Source of the DNA: Paragonimus westermani
Lineage: Eukaryota > Platyhelminthes > Trematoda > Plagiorchiida > Troglotrematidae
Reading direction: 5' to 3'
Assembly (NCBI GenBank): GCA_008508345.1
Contig: QNGE01002397.1
Span: 7,282 to 71,281 of the forward strand
DNA length: 64,000 nt
Part shown: piece after piece, positions 32,690 through 45,290 of the stretch
Numbering within the stretch: the stretch's first letter is position 1
Layout of the letters: each line of letters starts with the position of its first letter
The notes under the pieces: model-generated
What the model was told of the DNA's origin: nothing
What the model saw: the letters and a program-made list of their open reading frames with translations, nothing else
Database searches by the model: none
Made by a program: the position numbers and the translations under genes

Positions 32690-35230
32690 GGCAATCATTT
32701 ATGAATAAGTTGCCCAGGTTGGGATGGGTTAAGAAACCAATAAACATTGAGGAAAAACACAGCGGCCAGAAAAGTGTGCTGTGGAAAGGTATGTTCCGAA
32801 AGGGGCCGTACAATCGTGACGGGAGTGGATTTTTCTCACATCGAGTAGTCCTGTCAACGTCAATGCTATTGGGTTGCTTTTTGCCAGCCGAATGGTGAAT
32901 TTTCCCATTTTTCACACATTTGCTTTTGCAGCAAGTGTGCAACAGATAAATAAGTGTACCTAGATCGAAAGTTTACTAGTTTACCTGTAGAACTCAAGGA
33001 CAGGTTGAGCCAAACGGCCGCACGCACGACCAGTTGTGAAAAGTATCTATTGATTTGGATTTGGGGTTAGTTCAAGTATGCCAAAGTCTGGTTTGTGTGT
33101 AAAGTAAGGTAAATAAGGTATAACCAAAGAATAGTTGGACAGGGCACCGTAAATAAACGTTTGTAGAATGATATAGTGTAGGATGTGAAAACACATTTGT
33201 GGAAGCCCAAATATAAGGGGTAAACTACACCTAGTTGTAGTATTATTGGAAGTTGCCTGTTCATTTTTTGTGATGAGAGTCAGCAAACTCAACGGAGATC
33301 ACACTTTAATGGGACAGGTGCAGAAATTGCGAAGTCCTTTGAAAACAAACCAGAAAAAAAAACGGATGAGCAGTACATCCAGTAGGGAGCTCAAAACCTC
33401 AATCAAACGACTAAATAAGCTAAAGGCCTTGTCTCCCAATTTGCTGGGAATTTCAGGAAGGTTTTTTGCTAGAATGGGGGATTTGTCTCATAGGTTTTCA
33501 TTGTGGCACATTCGCCAGCGTTGTTGTATACTCTCTCAGCATTATGGGGCCATCAAATAACTGGGACTAATGCAGGACGTAATGTTTTTGAAACGAGATA
33601 AAGGCATGGGCAAGTTAATCTTGAATGAAGATGATCACTTGATGAAAATGTGCATCGTTCTGGCTGATGATAGGAAGTTCAGGGTTGACCATAGAGAGAC
33701 AATAACATTTTAGTGGAAAAGCAAAAATTGAGGAAGCTGCAAATTGTTTTATTTAATGGATATATAAGTGAGCGGGAGTATTGACGGTTGGAACCGATTG
33801 GGACTCGTATACCACGAATGAGAGGAACACCAATTTGCACAAAGCCGATGTCCCCCTTGAAGCCTATCCTCGCCGGGGATGATTCACCTCATCATAAACT
33901 TGCTCGATGGCTAGTTCAGCTTCTTGACTCCATCCGTGAACCCCTTGGTTCCGTTCTTTGAAGTGTGTGATATTTTAGAGAATATATCGGTGAGTTCTAC
34001 ACAAAAGATGTACTTAGTTGAAGTTGAATCACTATTCGCAAACGTTTCATTACATAAAACAGTTGACTGTCTATGTACTTTCATTTTGATTCATAATATT
34101 TTCTCATTCATTCCTGTCGACTGCCTTAAAGAAGTGATTCTTTTATGTATACAAAGCATTCGGTTTTAGTTCGACGGATGTGCTTATAAGCAAGTTGATG
34201 GTGTGGCAGTGGGTAGCCCGTTGGGTCTAACATTGGCTGATATTTTTCTTGGAATGGTCGAAGATGGACTGTCCGATTGTATTGACCATTCTTTGATTTA
34301 TAAACTGTATATCGATGGCATTTCAATATTCACCTATTCTGATCACTCTATGACTCTTTTACATCAGTTTAACTCTACTAATCAAAATCCCCGTGTCACC
34401 TATAAACAAGCGTAAGATAATTCACCAAAATACTTGGACTTCCTTGTTTTTGGGCGCTCAAGCGGTACGCTGGGTAGGTCTGTTTATCGGAAAGCCACAT
34501 GAAGTGAGCAGTACCTACAAACATATTTTGATGCAAACTGTTTTTCACCGAGCAAGAAAACTGTGCACGGCCGACAGCCCAAATCCTGAGGAGGAGCTCT
34601 TGGAGAGTGTTCTACCTGCAAACGTGTATGCGGCCAAATTTATTGAAATTTATCATAAGGAACGAGTGCCTACTTCCCAACCACAGTTTGCGTCGAAAAA
34701 CCAGTTTTTTTATCAACCTTCCTTACACAGGTGACCGGTGTAAGTCGAAAGCTGAAATCTGTCAATGATCGCACATATCCCGCGGCTGGATTTGGCTTGT
34801 AACTTTCCATCTGCAGAATGAGTCCCTACTGCCCCGATTGTTCTTTATCGAAAAACTCTCTCTCCCGTTTTCTGCCAGTTCATCTGCAGTTGCGGTGACA
34901 TACTTTGGCAGAAGTGACTGGAGTTCACGACAGAGGAAGGCGGAGCACATCTCCAAGTGGCTGGTGCAAAAAATGACTCAAGGCGTGTCGGCGTATCAAC
35001 ATTAAGACAGAAATCTGACGTCTTCGAGCGCGAAGCAGCTAAGGGCAATGGATCATGTGGTTGACCACGCCACTTCCTTCAATGTCCTATTGCACATTCG
35101 CAACTCTAGATCGTTGGGGGTTTTTCTAGGTAATGTTGATCAAGCGTCACACACCTACCCTTTGTTGACAAATGGTGTTGAAGAAATCAATTTCGTTGCT
35201 GTGGCAGTGAATCCTGACTGCAAATATGCG
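32690..35230 (+). pseudogene. Penelope-like element protein: reverse transcriptase plus GIY-YIG endonuclease
   Basis: PLEs encode a telomerase-related reverse transcriptase fused to a GIY-YIG nuclease. N-terminal region: KKPINIEEKHSGQKSVLWKG (about 32720-32790) and DVMFLKRDKGMGKLILNEDD (33573-33640). Fingers/palm: the block around 33850-33960 (HKLARW, PLVPF), then DGCAYKQVDGVAVGSPLG near 34170-34220 and KLYIDGISIF near 34305, the catalytic Y-x-D-D region with the second Asp replaced by Gly. Post-RT: RSVYRKATWS near 34480. GIY-YIG: CSCG, then YFGRSDWSSRQRKAEHISKW near 34905-34965, with tail HATSFNVLLHIRNSRSLGV at 35067-35125. Many stops and frameshifts. It is close to full length, inside the LINE. 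Confidence 0.82.
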
Positions 35231-35299
35231 AAGTTCGTTCACTTAATTGTTTTTTCATTACTCGCTCAACTAATATAACGGAGTGTTTTATCTAACCGA

Positions 35300-37190
35300 T
35301 CGGTGAGAATAAACAAAATGCTTGCTTGTTGCAATGTAAGTCTTCTTGCTGTCTTGATGAACCGGATAAGTGGAACTTTGCTCTAAAGACCTGGTGATGA
35401 ATTGCGAAAGAAATTAAGCTGCGGACGAATAAATAAAGCTTTGGAACTTTCGCAAAGGCGTTGACAAAATTAAATGACCACAGTATTTTCCTGAGTGTAA
35501 TCACTAGGTATTCAACAGAGAACAATTGATGTATAGGTTTGATGTTTTGTGTAAAATGGAGCACGCACTACGTACTTCTACATGTTGGTTCTTTCTCATC
35601 AGCGAAAAACGGTATCAAACAAACTGTTAGACTGAGACCAACTGGATAGCTGGCAAAAGTGCCCAGCAGGGCTGCGGAAAAAATCTGTCGGGATGCTTTT
35701 TATCCAACACCAAACCGTCTGCATACTTGTTTAGAAATATATGATTGTCTACTGGCAAATGTGCAATATAAGGTAGAGATAAAAACCGGACAGGATTGCG
35801 TCTAGTAGAATAGCCGAACCAGTGATTAGTGGCGATGAGGCTTGACCTCCGGATTGGATGAACTGGTTTCTATTCTCAAAGCAATCACGTAAAAGTTCGA
35901 CGGTTAAACTGTGAACTCCAGGTTATTTGGGAATTCGGCGTGCAGTCCCTCTGTCAGCTCTTGCAAAAGCATCCCTGTAGTCGAGGAAACGTACGCGAAC
36001 GGTTCGTAATTTTCCACTAGACGACGACAGAATGGAAGGAACTGGACCAACAAGAAGGGCGAAAGATGAAGGTGTTCAACGATGGGTAAACTGACAGGAA
36101 TCCATAATCTTCGCTTGATTTTTCATCCAAAAAAGAGTTTCAGTCCTACTGGTGGACACAGGATCAGATGAAACTAAGTCGATCTTTTTTAAGGAACTGT
36201 CATTAGGCACGCCCTCCAATTTTTGCACCCTCTGACACTCCGAGTGAATAGCTGACCTGGTGGTTTGCATAAAAATTCCGTTCATTTTTTAAGAACAGTC
36301 GGTGATAAGGCTTCCAATCTGCTTGCTCTACTTAGTTTTAATCAGATGATTTCTTTGAAACAGTTGCGCACCCGATTAGGTTTGAGGAAGTAATGTTGAG
36401 CAAAGTCTCAGTTGTAACTGAAGGAAGTTGCTGGTTGTCCCCTCGAAATTACGTTTTTGTGCTTTAACCTCAACAACTAGTTTCTTAGCAGCAGTTTTCA
36501 ATCCGTTCAACATTTTCACGATCTGTCAGACTTCCCGGAGTTTTCCTTATTCCTTAGTGTGTTGGTGTACGCGGAATTTAAACGAATTCACTCGCATCCG
36601 AAAGATAAAATAATGCACTTGAACGGCGGGCAGTTTGTAATTTAGACTCCTTCTCTTTCGTTCTCCGGATATCTGGATGCATTGGGAGGAATATCTATCT
36701 AAACGAACCAGAATCGTTTCCCAAGGGCAGAAAACATAAGAACTAAAATCTAAGAAGCACGCCAACTGATCACAACAAATGGGTGAGTCGTGATTAATAA
36801 TCGAATAAAAATATCATTCCCTTAAACCGATTGTAGTTGTCAGCCAGAGACTGACGATGTTTGTTTCCACGATCTCTTTGATGAGCAAAGGGCTTGTGAC
36901 ATTTATCGCTGTAAACCATGGAGGAAAGTTTCACAGTAGATTGGTCAGATTCATCCAGTTGTGCACGCTTGTAGACTGTGAACAGTTGTGTTTCATAAAA
37001 CAAGGATACGTTTAGATGTGCGTCTAAAGACGCTTGAAAGGCCGCAATGTTGTGCAGATCCAGGGTATTTAGAAAGGCGACATAAAACCGGTTGGAGTAA
37101 CCGCAGAAGCTATATAACGATCAAGCGTCACTCGATTTCACATGGCCCTGAATATGACGACAACTGTCAAGAACTTGGGTACAACCTGAC
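35300..37190. other. Interior of the LINE insertion with no recognisable coding
   Basis: By position this should hold the segment between the endonuclease and reverse transcriptase of the LINE, and possibly PLE terminal sequence. I could not match any frame to LINE linker motifs. Unrelated insertions or heavy decay are equally possible. Confidence 0.35.
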
Positions 37191-37499
37191 TAAAAGCTAG
37201 GGCAAAGTCCGTGAGCACCACTTAATTGGACAGCTGAACGATATAGAAGTACTATTCTTATCTGGGTGGTTGTATTGTCCATCGATTTGGTGTATGACTG
37301 TGTGGAAATATAATTTATCCACCACCGGCCGGTCACACCGAACGGAGTGTTGGGATGAACATTATGAGGGACAGTCCACCTGGCTTCAACCAGACTAAAT
37401 AAACAAAGATGATTCATATCATCAGATATTGCTTTCCACAGAATCAGAAGTGGCTCTGAATCTAGAGTTATTGAAGCGGCCAGATTGCCTTTCTCATTT

Positions 37500-39060
37500 T
37501 GCTTTTAAGAAAGGAATGGTACGGTTGTGTTTAGAGCTGACGAGACCCATTCAGACGGTTTGGGAGATTGGAGAGGTACCTCATAACTGATGTTCATGAA
37601 CAGCTGACAACGTTTGCAGAAAGGGGTTGAAGGTCAGTATGACAGCCAGAGAGGTATCACTCCAGTTTCTATCACGTCCGAATTATCAACTGGTCCCATA
37701 TTACTACAACACACAGAAAACGTGAGATACGTGAAGGTCAGGCAGGATTCCGGTTTATCCTAAGGGTGTGTTGGTTGCGTTTTTATCTCGTGACAGGTCT
37801 CGGACTAACGCTACTTTTCAGGCAGCCGACGGTTGTGATCTTTTCGAACTTATTTTTCTGCCCTCTCTGTCCTCTGAAGCTGCGTCCTTCGCAAGTGGGT
37901 GTCAGGGGAGTACGTGAGTCTGCTGAGATAAATGTACGCTCATTCCGCAAGCATGGTAAGAGTTCATGAACAGCCATCGGAAAGGTTTATAAATTTAGCG
38001 GTTACTAGCGATCAGCCGGGGGTTTCATCAAATTTAAGTGTAAGACCACTTATCTGTGAAAGCAGCCTCCGCATTCAGGTAGGCTTATCCGTCAGTCCGT
38101 TTCGAAAAGAAGCATCGGGCTAAAGTTTCCACTTGTCTGAGTTTGTCAGTACTGCCGGAGTTATTATCCTGGCTTTGGCAAGGATATGCATTAGGATATG
38201 CACAAGGATGTGCCCAAACGAGATCAAAAATCTAGTGTGGTGATTTTTCGAAAAAGATTGTCTGAAAATTCCACATGAGTGAGAGGGCTGCTTTAAGAAG
38301 CTGGGGACATTCAGCCCAAAAATACCAGTGGTACCAATAGAGAATGTTCAATCTCAACCCTCTTGTTCAATCCAAGATGAAATCTGGTTTCACCCATGGC
38401 AAGGCACATCCTGGAAACAGGTCACTTTTGTGTCCCCGCCATCTTTTTACTTACCTATTCTGCTGAAGAAGTAAGGGCAGGCTGGTTCGTATGAATGCGA
38501 TTCGCACCTTCAAGCTGTAAAGTGATGCTTCAAGACTAAGACATTCCCAATCTTACTTTCCTAAGTGCAAATAATCAAACCGAGACTGTGGACACTTTTA
38601 CATACTTCGGTTAGACTACCTCATCAGTTCGTAATATTGCTGATGAGATATCAGCGAGGATATCGAGTGTACGAGTTGACTTCTTCAGCCTGCATCACAT
38701 GCCGCATTGAAAGGACGTTTGATTGTTACTGAAAAAAAGTATATGAGGTTTGCGTACACTCCACTTTGCACTGTGGTTCAGATACGTGGCATACTCACAA
38801 CGGAGGTTTTGAAGAGCCCACCGCACGTGGTCACCCTTTCCTGCGCCAGTTAGCCAGGATGGGGATGGATGATCGCCTGGGTAAGACACCAGTTCGCTGC
38901 CACATATTCTGGGACGACCGAAATGCACAATCAATATGCCAAATAATCAACCTGCACAGTCTGCGATTGTTGGGTAACGTACTTCAAATGCCAGCTGAGC
39001 ATTTACCGTACTAAACACTATATACTGAAAAAACGAGCACCTGTGTAAAGCTTTGTGGTT
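37500..39060 (+). pseudogene. LINE reverse transcriptase, decayed and interrupted
   Basis: Reverse transcriptase of the same LINE as the endonuclease at 31.8 kb. Motifs in order: PIQTVWEIGEVP (thumb-side block before the fingers) near 37550; REGQAGFR (GFRPGRG block) near 37731; RQPTVVIF (palm motif A region) near 37820, where DLKAAFD is destroyed; GEYVSLLR and MYAHSASMVRVHEQPSERF near 37910-37990. Hammerhead-family fragments then replace the GVRQGCPLSP and YADD regions. After them: ADEISARISS near 38645, the GSETWxxR region near 38780, PFLRQLARMGMDDR near 38840 and LHSLRLLGNVLQMPAEHLPY at 38951-39010. At least three frames are needed to read it. Confidence 0.8.
38060..38290. mobile_element. 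Two opposed fragments of the hammerhead family inside the LINE
   Basis: 38060-38140 matches the post-hammerhead tail on the minus strand (CCGCATTCAGGTAGGC, TTTCGAAAAGAAGCA). About 20 bp later, 38160-38290 matches the plus strand from the tRNA-like end through a destroyed hammerhead (GGCAAGGATATGCA, TCTAGTG) into the tail (CCACATGAGTGAGAGG). They therefore lie head to head. The fragments replace the catalytic part of the LINE reverse transcriptase. Confidence 0.55.
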
Positions 39061-39779
39061 GTCAAGCAACAGCTTGAACAGTAAGTATGATAGCCCGGGC
39101 TGTTGTATTGAGCGAAGTGGGTAGGTGTCTTCTTGTAAGTTTTGGTACACGTGGTCGCTTAGATCGCTGGCTAGGAACGCTGTTGGGAAGGGTAAGGGAG
39201 CGGTCAATAGCTTGAATCCATTCACACGATTTCCCGATATTCTGCCATGTTCACTTGTCATTATTTGCTAACATTGAGGTGACTGTTTTTTTATTTAGAA
39301 CATTTGACGTCAGTGTTGGAGTGAGCGGAGTCCCGGTTTTCAGTACATTCTGGTTAGCTTCAGACCATTAAGCCGATAATGATGCACGGAAAGATAGACA
39401 GTTATATATGACCGTACAACACAATTCAAATATTTGAGCAAAGAAACCGTTTACGCAGTGGTAGATAGATGTATGTTATTATGACAATATCGCAACATTT
39501 TAACACATGAACATGTAAAAACCGCGTTTCGCAAAAATCTCGTGAGTATAGCAAATAGCTCACTGGGTGCGGGCAAGTCCGCCACTGTAGATGGAAGAAA
39601 ATTAAGGAAACGTTTCGGTGAGTGTGAAAGTGCAAGCAGATTGGGCAATTAACAGGCGCAAAATATCTGAAATACACTGGGTAATTTTCAGTATCTTCGT
39701 CTTACGGAATGAAACTTCAACTGACACGATCAATACTGGCTAGCTAATGCCATTAACGGTTGTGGTGTGTGCGCGACGG

Positions 39780-41322
39780 ATTCAGCCTCATGTTTGATGT
39801 CAGTCCAGACTGTGTTGACAACATTTCTCAGATGTCAAAATGTGCTCGAACTGTTGATTGAGTTTCACAAAGCGTATCATACCGCTTGAACAATGACGGT
39901 TTGAATGAAATTCGACAGAGCTGAAGTACTCATTTGACGGATGCAATCTGCATTTACCAGTTGCCCATATGATGACTGTCTTATCTGCCTCCAGTCACTG
40001 AATGCATATGTGAGTCGTACATTTATGGTTGTGACCTTATGACGGTGATGTGTATTCACAACAAATCGTGTAAAAATCACAGTGTTGACATGAAATACTC
40101 GATCAAACGATTAACACCCATTTAATGCACATCCAGGGCAGCTGGAACTTCTCTTACCGGCAGTTCCTGTCGTTAGTCCTGGAACGAAAACAAACGATGT
40201 ATGCATTTTGGTGATGATCGAGTTAATTAACCTTACTGACAACTGCCGCACGATAACATCACAACCAAATTCGGTTGTCTAATCAATGTTGTTTTGGGCG
40301 TTGCCACTCCAAAGAGAAACGGAATTTGTTAGTAACTAGTTGTAATTTCTTACTTGAATATATAAGAAAACACGTGGAGATACGTGCGCAGTTTCCACAA
40401 CACTCCCGTCCTTTCAAATTTGGCGTATGTATGTATGTACGTTTGGTATTGTGAAAATCACTGTTTGGCTATTTTGTTACAGATCATCGGAATTCGTTCA
40501 CAAAGCATATACCGCACAATTTTATGCAATTTCTACGACACGATTTTCTCCATATTTAGCGACACATTTCACCGTCAGCTCGTTTTACGATCGATGGGAG
40601 TTGTTGACAGTATTGCGCAACCACCCACGTTTGAGGCATTCAAATTCTGATATCAACATCTCTTCATCACTGTTTACCGGATTGTCACCAACCAAGCCAC
40701 GATTGACTGGCTGCCATAATCTGTTGTACAATGTTCCATGGAGGCTGGCAGTTTACGATAAGACTTCGAGATCTGGTCGAACATGAAATGGATGAGCCAC
40801 GCTCTATGTGCTGATGAGGTTCCACTCAGCAGTGTAACTCATCGATTGTCATGATAGAGTGAAACATATATATATATATATGTATATATGCGGGTGACAC
40901 AATCACACTGGTCTCACTGCGATCTGCCACGTCAAGGAAGTATAGTGCATGTCTTTGATGTATGCAAACACTTTCCTACACAGAGGCACATGCTGCGCTT
41001 CGTTGACCAGCCGCGATAGTCGTTCCGAACAGATTCAATTTCATTTTCGTTTCTCACACACACGTGATCTACATCCACAGAACCGTAGTTTAACTCAGTC
41101 TGAGCTGTCTTCTTCATTGTTTCATCGAACATGACCTTGATTGCCTCAGGTCACATTGTTTACTGCAACATCGCTTTGAACACTACCGTAGAGTTCATGG
41201 TGGTTGTGCACAATTCACATTTAACGTTCTACCAACTTCACACACTTTTGAATATTGTCAACATACTTGATGTCTTCGACACCGGTTGTTTAGTTTTTTG
41301 CCTCACTTCATTCATACTTCCT
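39780..41322. repeat. 3.4-kb repeat, copy 2, second half
   Basis: Matches 26176-27715 at about 99% over most of its length, resuming from the point where 30296-31582 stops. Between 40063 and 40207 the sequence is instead only loosely related to the corresponding 26460-26604. The similarity fades from about 41300 onward rather than ending sharply. Confidence 0.85.
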
Positions 41323-41329
41323 GTTGTGC

Positions 41330-42790
41330 GCTGCCTGCGAGCAACCCACACTTTGGTCTTGTCAATTCTTATGATTCCATCTCCAGCTTTGACTGCTGAT
41401 AATTTTTTCAGTTGTAAATTTCTAACTGGTTTTTTTAGTGTTTCCATTCTTCATCTTGCGCTACTCTCAAGAATGCCCACATGATGTTGGCAATTTTCAT
41501 ATTAATGTGTTCATAGTTTTTTGTGTTGTGGCGTGCGGTTCTTTCGCCAGGTCATCTAATTCTGCTCACTGTTGTATGGTTGGGCTTTTTTGTATCTAGT
41601 CACCACTTCGACCACTTTGTTTTTATAAGCTTCATGTGTTACTTCTCTTGAAGACTTCGAATATACTAGATAAGTTTTGGCTGTATTGCCGCTTTGCTTT
41701 GTTTGGATGAGATCCCTAATGCCCACGACCTTTCAGCGTGTTCATCAGGTGAGGTTCCACATATGGGGATGTTGGAACAGATGATCACAATTGTTCTGTT
41801 CGAATTATCTTCCATTATTTCAAAATGCTTTCTCCGGTGTGAAAACCTATGATTCGTCAATTGTATTCTGGATTTGTAATGAATACAGCATAATTGTTTG
41901 TGTTTTTAAACAGTCGGTTGTCTCTTTTCCGTTTCCAAAAATAGGCAAACCTTCCACGCTGTAGTTTCCTCTATATTCGTTTGCTGTTTTCTTCCCCCTG
42001 TAAATTCTATGCATTTTATTTGCAGTTGCAACTAGGCTCTTTCTTTATTAATGGTTCCAGTGTATCATGAATTATTTGTGCGGGAATCGCATTTTGCTGA
42101 CTCCTCTTCGAATCACACTTTCTTCCGTTGATTTGTTTGATGGAATTCATAGTTAACTCACTAACGTTTCATTCGTTTACGATGTCAATGTGAACAAAAT
42201 TCTGGTCATCACGTTTTTTAATTATGCACTGTCAAGTGTATGACTAAATCAGTGATGTCTTAAATGTGGTCGTCCCATGTCTACGCACATCAATAATTGT
42301 AAAAAAAATCGCAGCGTATACACAGGTCTTTCTAGCATTCGTTTAATTAATTTTTTGTCCATATTGGCTAACTTGAATCCGTTTATTTAATCATACCCGT
42401 TTTCAAAATGACGGTCAGCGTAATTTTGGGGCGAAATTAATCTAAGCAAACGATATTGTGTGATTGCTCCTAGGCCAAACGTGAGCATTAAAATCATGTG
42501 GATGTATGGATTAGATGTTCCTTGAGTGATAGTGACTGCGCTAATCAGATAAATATACATATAGATATATTTTCATGGTATTGCTCATATCTCTTTGTGG
42601 ATACGCATGAACCTGGCCTTCTTTTATTAATCGCCAAAAAGTAAACTCGTGTACATAAAGTGATACACTGATGGTAGTTTTGAGAGAGGTTATGAACCCA
42701 TATCGGAAAAGTACACGAAGCTGATAAATAGGCACATGTGAAAATGAGCCACTTATGTATCATGCCCAAAAAAATTGGATGAGGATTTGA
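41330..42790. other. Unrecognised sequence, possible continuation of the repeat family
   Basis: A minus-strand frame at 41238-41447 starts inside the repeat and runs on (DGIIRIDKTKVWVARRQRT), but I cannot assign it. The strand is T-rich for about 800 bp. A diverged dispersed sequence near 42230-42300 recurs at 45.5 kb and is listed separately. Confidence 0.35.
42225..42300. repeat. Dispersed repeat, copy a
   Basis: GACTAAATCAGTGATGTCTT and TGTGGTCGTCCCATGTCTACG align with 45523-45590 (ACTAAATCAGTAGGGCAGTCTT and TGTGGCTGTCACATGGTTGCACG) with scattered mismatches. Weaker similarity seems to continue downstream of both. Non-coding. Confidence 0.5.
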
Positions 42791-42799
42791 TATTTTGAG

Positions 42800-43110
42800 G
42801 CCAATAACTTATGGTACATTCAGGCAGCGACGGCGGTCAATCTTTATTCAAATGTGGCAGCGTAAAACTTCCACTTTCATGTTCAAGTAGCACAACGCTG
42901 AACCTGGCGGACGTCAGTACACTCTTCACCACCAAACTGCGTGTCAGAGTGACGTTTCTTTGACGTCTTCTAAGAGTGCTGGGTGATGACGTAACGCATA
43001 GGTAACCACCGAATCATCATTCAAGCCTCCGCCATAGAAATGGCGAATGATTTTCTCCATGAGCAAGCGACGTCGCTGAAGTTAATGTCAGCGGTGCACC
43101 AGAGAAAACA
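42800..43110 (-). promoter_or_regulatory. LTR-like block with clustered CRE/ACGT motifs
   Basis: GC-richer than its surroundings. Five ACGT-core sites occur within 180 bp: GACGTCA (42910), TGACGTT (near 42950), TGACGTC (42961), TGACGTA (42987) and the palindrome GCGACGTCGC (43077-43086). These resemble bZIP/CREB binding sites. On the minus strand they precede an AATAAA at 42843-42848. The order enhancer-like sites then polyadenylation signal suggests a solo LTR on the minus strand, but ends and a second copy were not found. Confidence 0.4.
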
Positions 43111-43699
43111 ACTTATTTCTGACTCGCGGTTGAAATCCAGACAGTTGAATGAACTGATATAAATGCTGCAATTCTAGCACTAGATGTAGACTATTCAGCT
43201 GGACTACAGTGAAAAATATGTCAAGCCCAACACAACCGTTGAAGTCCGAAAAAATGGAAAATTCCTAACAACATTAAAAAAACAAGTAACCTATTGTAAT
43301 GTTTTTCAAATTTCTTCGTAACGATTCACCTCTTAGCATAGACACTTATTTTACTGAGTCAGAGTGTAGTAAAACTGACTAGCCCACTACACTGTGCTCT
43401 AAACAGCTGATTTCTATAAATCATAACTGCACTGTTCCAAAAAAGAAATGCTACGCCCGTCCTTTCAACCTTTTTGCAGCTTATATTCCAGAGTTTTGTG
43501 GTTAGCTTCAATCACATGAAACATCTTATTCCATCCCGCGTTGAGGTACTCCTAACCTATCTGAGAACTTTAGCTTAGTCTGCATAAAATACGTCTGAGA
43601 CAACGCTAAATTTGCGATGACAGTCAGTTAAAAATCTTGGCTGCATATGGAACGCATGATATCGTGTTGTTTAACATGGTAGTCGGTGTTGTAAACTTT

Positions 43700-45290
43700 A
43701 TAATACAATAACACATCAGACCTCGGTATAGGTAAGTTGAAAAATATGAAACCCTTCAAATCATTGTCATAACACCTACGATGTTTAAAACAGAAAGAAA
43801 TTATTGAGTCAGCTACATGTATTGAATTCGCCTTGCTGTTATCGTAATTCCTAGAATGTGTTAGCCAAGATTCAAGAATTTTGGGTACCATCCAGACCAA
43901 TTTTGGACTTGCGGAACTCTTCATATCACTCATTGACCAAGTGGTTGTCACAAGTATTACTTCCCTCAGGCAAAATTTCCTAAAACACCAATTTTGCGAT
44001 TCTTTGGATCTTCTGAATGCAACCGGGGACATCATTTCATGCATGCATTCAATGATTTTTCTCGATAACTAATCGTTATTGACAAACATCCCGTTAAAAT
44101 ATCCCACTGATTATCGGAGTGATTTTGTCGAGATTATCGGCATATATATTCACATATTACCGGTCGAACTCAAAGGGCCATTTTTTATGCACTCACAACC
44201 CACAGTCTAACTCCATTGGAGGAAGTTATCTGTAAACGAGCGGTGTGCAGCGGGAACTCTATTGGGATTATTGTTTGTTGATAGTTTCATGAGGAATTTC
44301 GAAAATGAACAGCTGAGGTCGGCAAGAGACCAGTTAAATTTATGTATGAGGTGCATTGATAATTTTTCTTGTCTGTTAAACGGTTGCGAAAATCCCACTA
44401 ACATCTTTGCCGGATTCAATGCCGCACACCTGAATCTGCAATTTTCATCGGAGATAGAAATGAATCTCCAACTGGGCTCGCCGATGGCTCAGTTCGACAC
44501 ACGATACACATGGGGGGTACCTGGGATTATCGACACATTTATTTTGCTAGTTTTTTTGCCACCTTCCATAAAAACCTAATTAACTTTTCGGCTAGCAGAG
44601 CCGTTAAAAATTTGCATTGATGGTACCAGTGCAGAAGAATTGGCATTCACGTGTACAACGTTCATGCAAAATTGTTACTTAGAAGGGTTCTTGGAGAGAA
44701 CAACAGAACATTAGAATGAAAAAGGCTAGCGACATCTAGCGGAAAAGAAAACCTTTACACATTGGCTTAACCTTCAAAGGTGATACGTCAACCGAAACTA
44801 TGATGCACAGGTCCTCAAGTGTAGTCAATGCGGCATTTAACGCCGCTAAATTAAGTGTCAACTTTGATTCCACACCGGTTCTGCGCCCACGTCTAAATGA
44901 TACTTTCTATTACTGCATTCTGTTTTTTTAATATAATTATCCAGTTGTTCCTGTGGAACCAGCCATGTTGACCAAACGGGCAGACCTTTACCTGAGTGGA
45001 TCCGTGAAAATCGCCCAATTTGACTCAACAATGGAATAATGCAAGCAGTTAACAACACCGTACCATCGCACTTGGTGAATTTGACTCTCCCTTCAATTGT
45101 GATGGGCTCATTTCGCCCAGCCCGCCGAATTTTGTTTACTCACTCGGTGATGGTGATGCGTAGAAGTCTGTCTGAAGTTATTGGAATCCGCCTGTACAGC
45201 CCACCATTGTTCGTCTAGAAATATTTTGTTCAGGAATTGGAACCGCCTCGGTTAACCCCTCGTCCCGTTAACGTGCTAAGACACACTCAT
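43700..45290 (+). pseudogene. Second Penelope-like element, reverse transcriptase to GIY-YIG
   Basis: Blocks in order: SRPILDLRNSSYHSLTKWL near 43895-43950 (the LRPIxSxxxSPxHxLAKWL block); IHILPVELK near 44150; LLFVDSFMRNFENEQLRS at 44267-44320 (the GSPLGPLxAxxFMxxLE block with its start damaged); CMRCIDNF (YVDD lost); FAGFNAAHLNLQFSSEIEMN near 44410-44465; PLKICIDGTSAEELAF near 44598; FDSTPVLRPRLNDTFYY near 44865; a worn GIY-YIG core near 44940-45030; and a tail, RRSLSEVIGIRLYSPPLF, near 45160-45215. Multiple frames and stops. It differs in sequence from the PLE at 32.7-35.2 kb, so it is an independent insertion. Confidence 0.78.

Larger units (their letters stand above)
31583..39779 (+). 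mobile_element. RTE-like LINE inserted in repeat copy 2, itself carrying later insertions
   Basis: Copy 1 of the repeat is uninterrupted at this point, so these 8.2 kb are an insertion. The empty-site sequence and the two flanks fit together with only one base unaccounted for, and no target-site duplication is evident. Endonuclease sequence starts about 230 bp from the left junction, so the 5' end is present rather than truncated. Reverse transcriptase occupies 37.5-39.1 kb. A PLE (32.7-35.2 kb) and hammerhead-family fragments (38.1 kb) interrupt it. The class (RTE-like) is assigned from the protein motifs; a CR1-like alternative is not excluded. Confidence 0.75.

Noticed and set aside
38640..38662. 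GCTGATGAGATATCAGCGAGG, hammerhead-like
   Set aside because: It is the coding sequence for the DEISARI block of the LINE reverse transcriptase.
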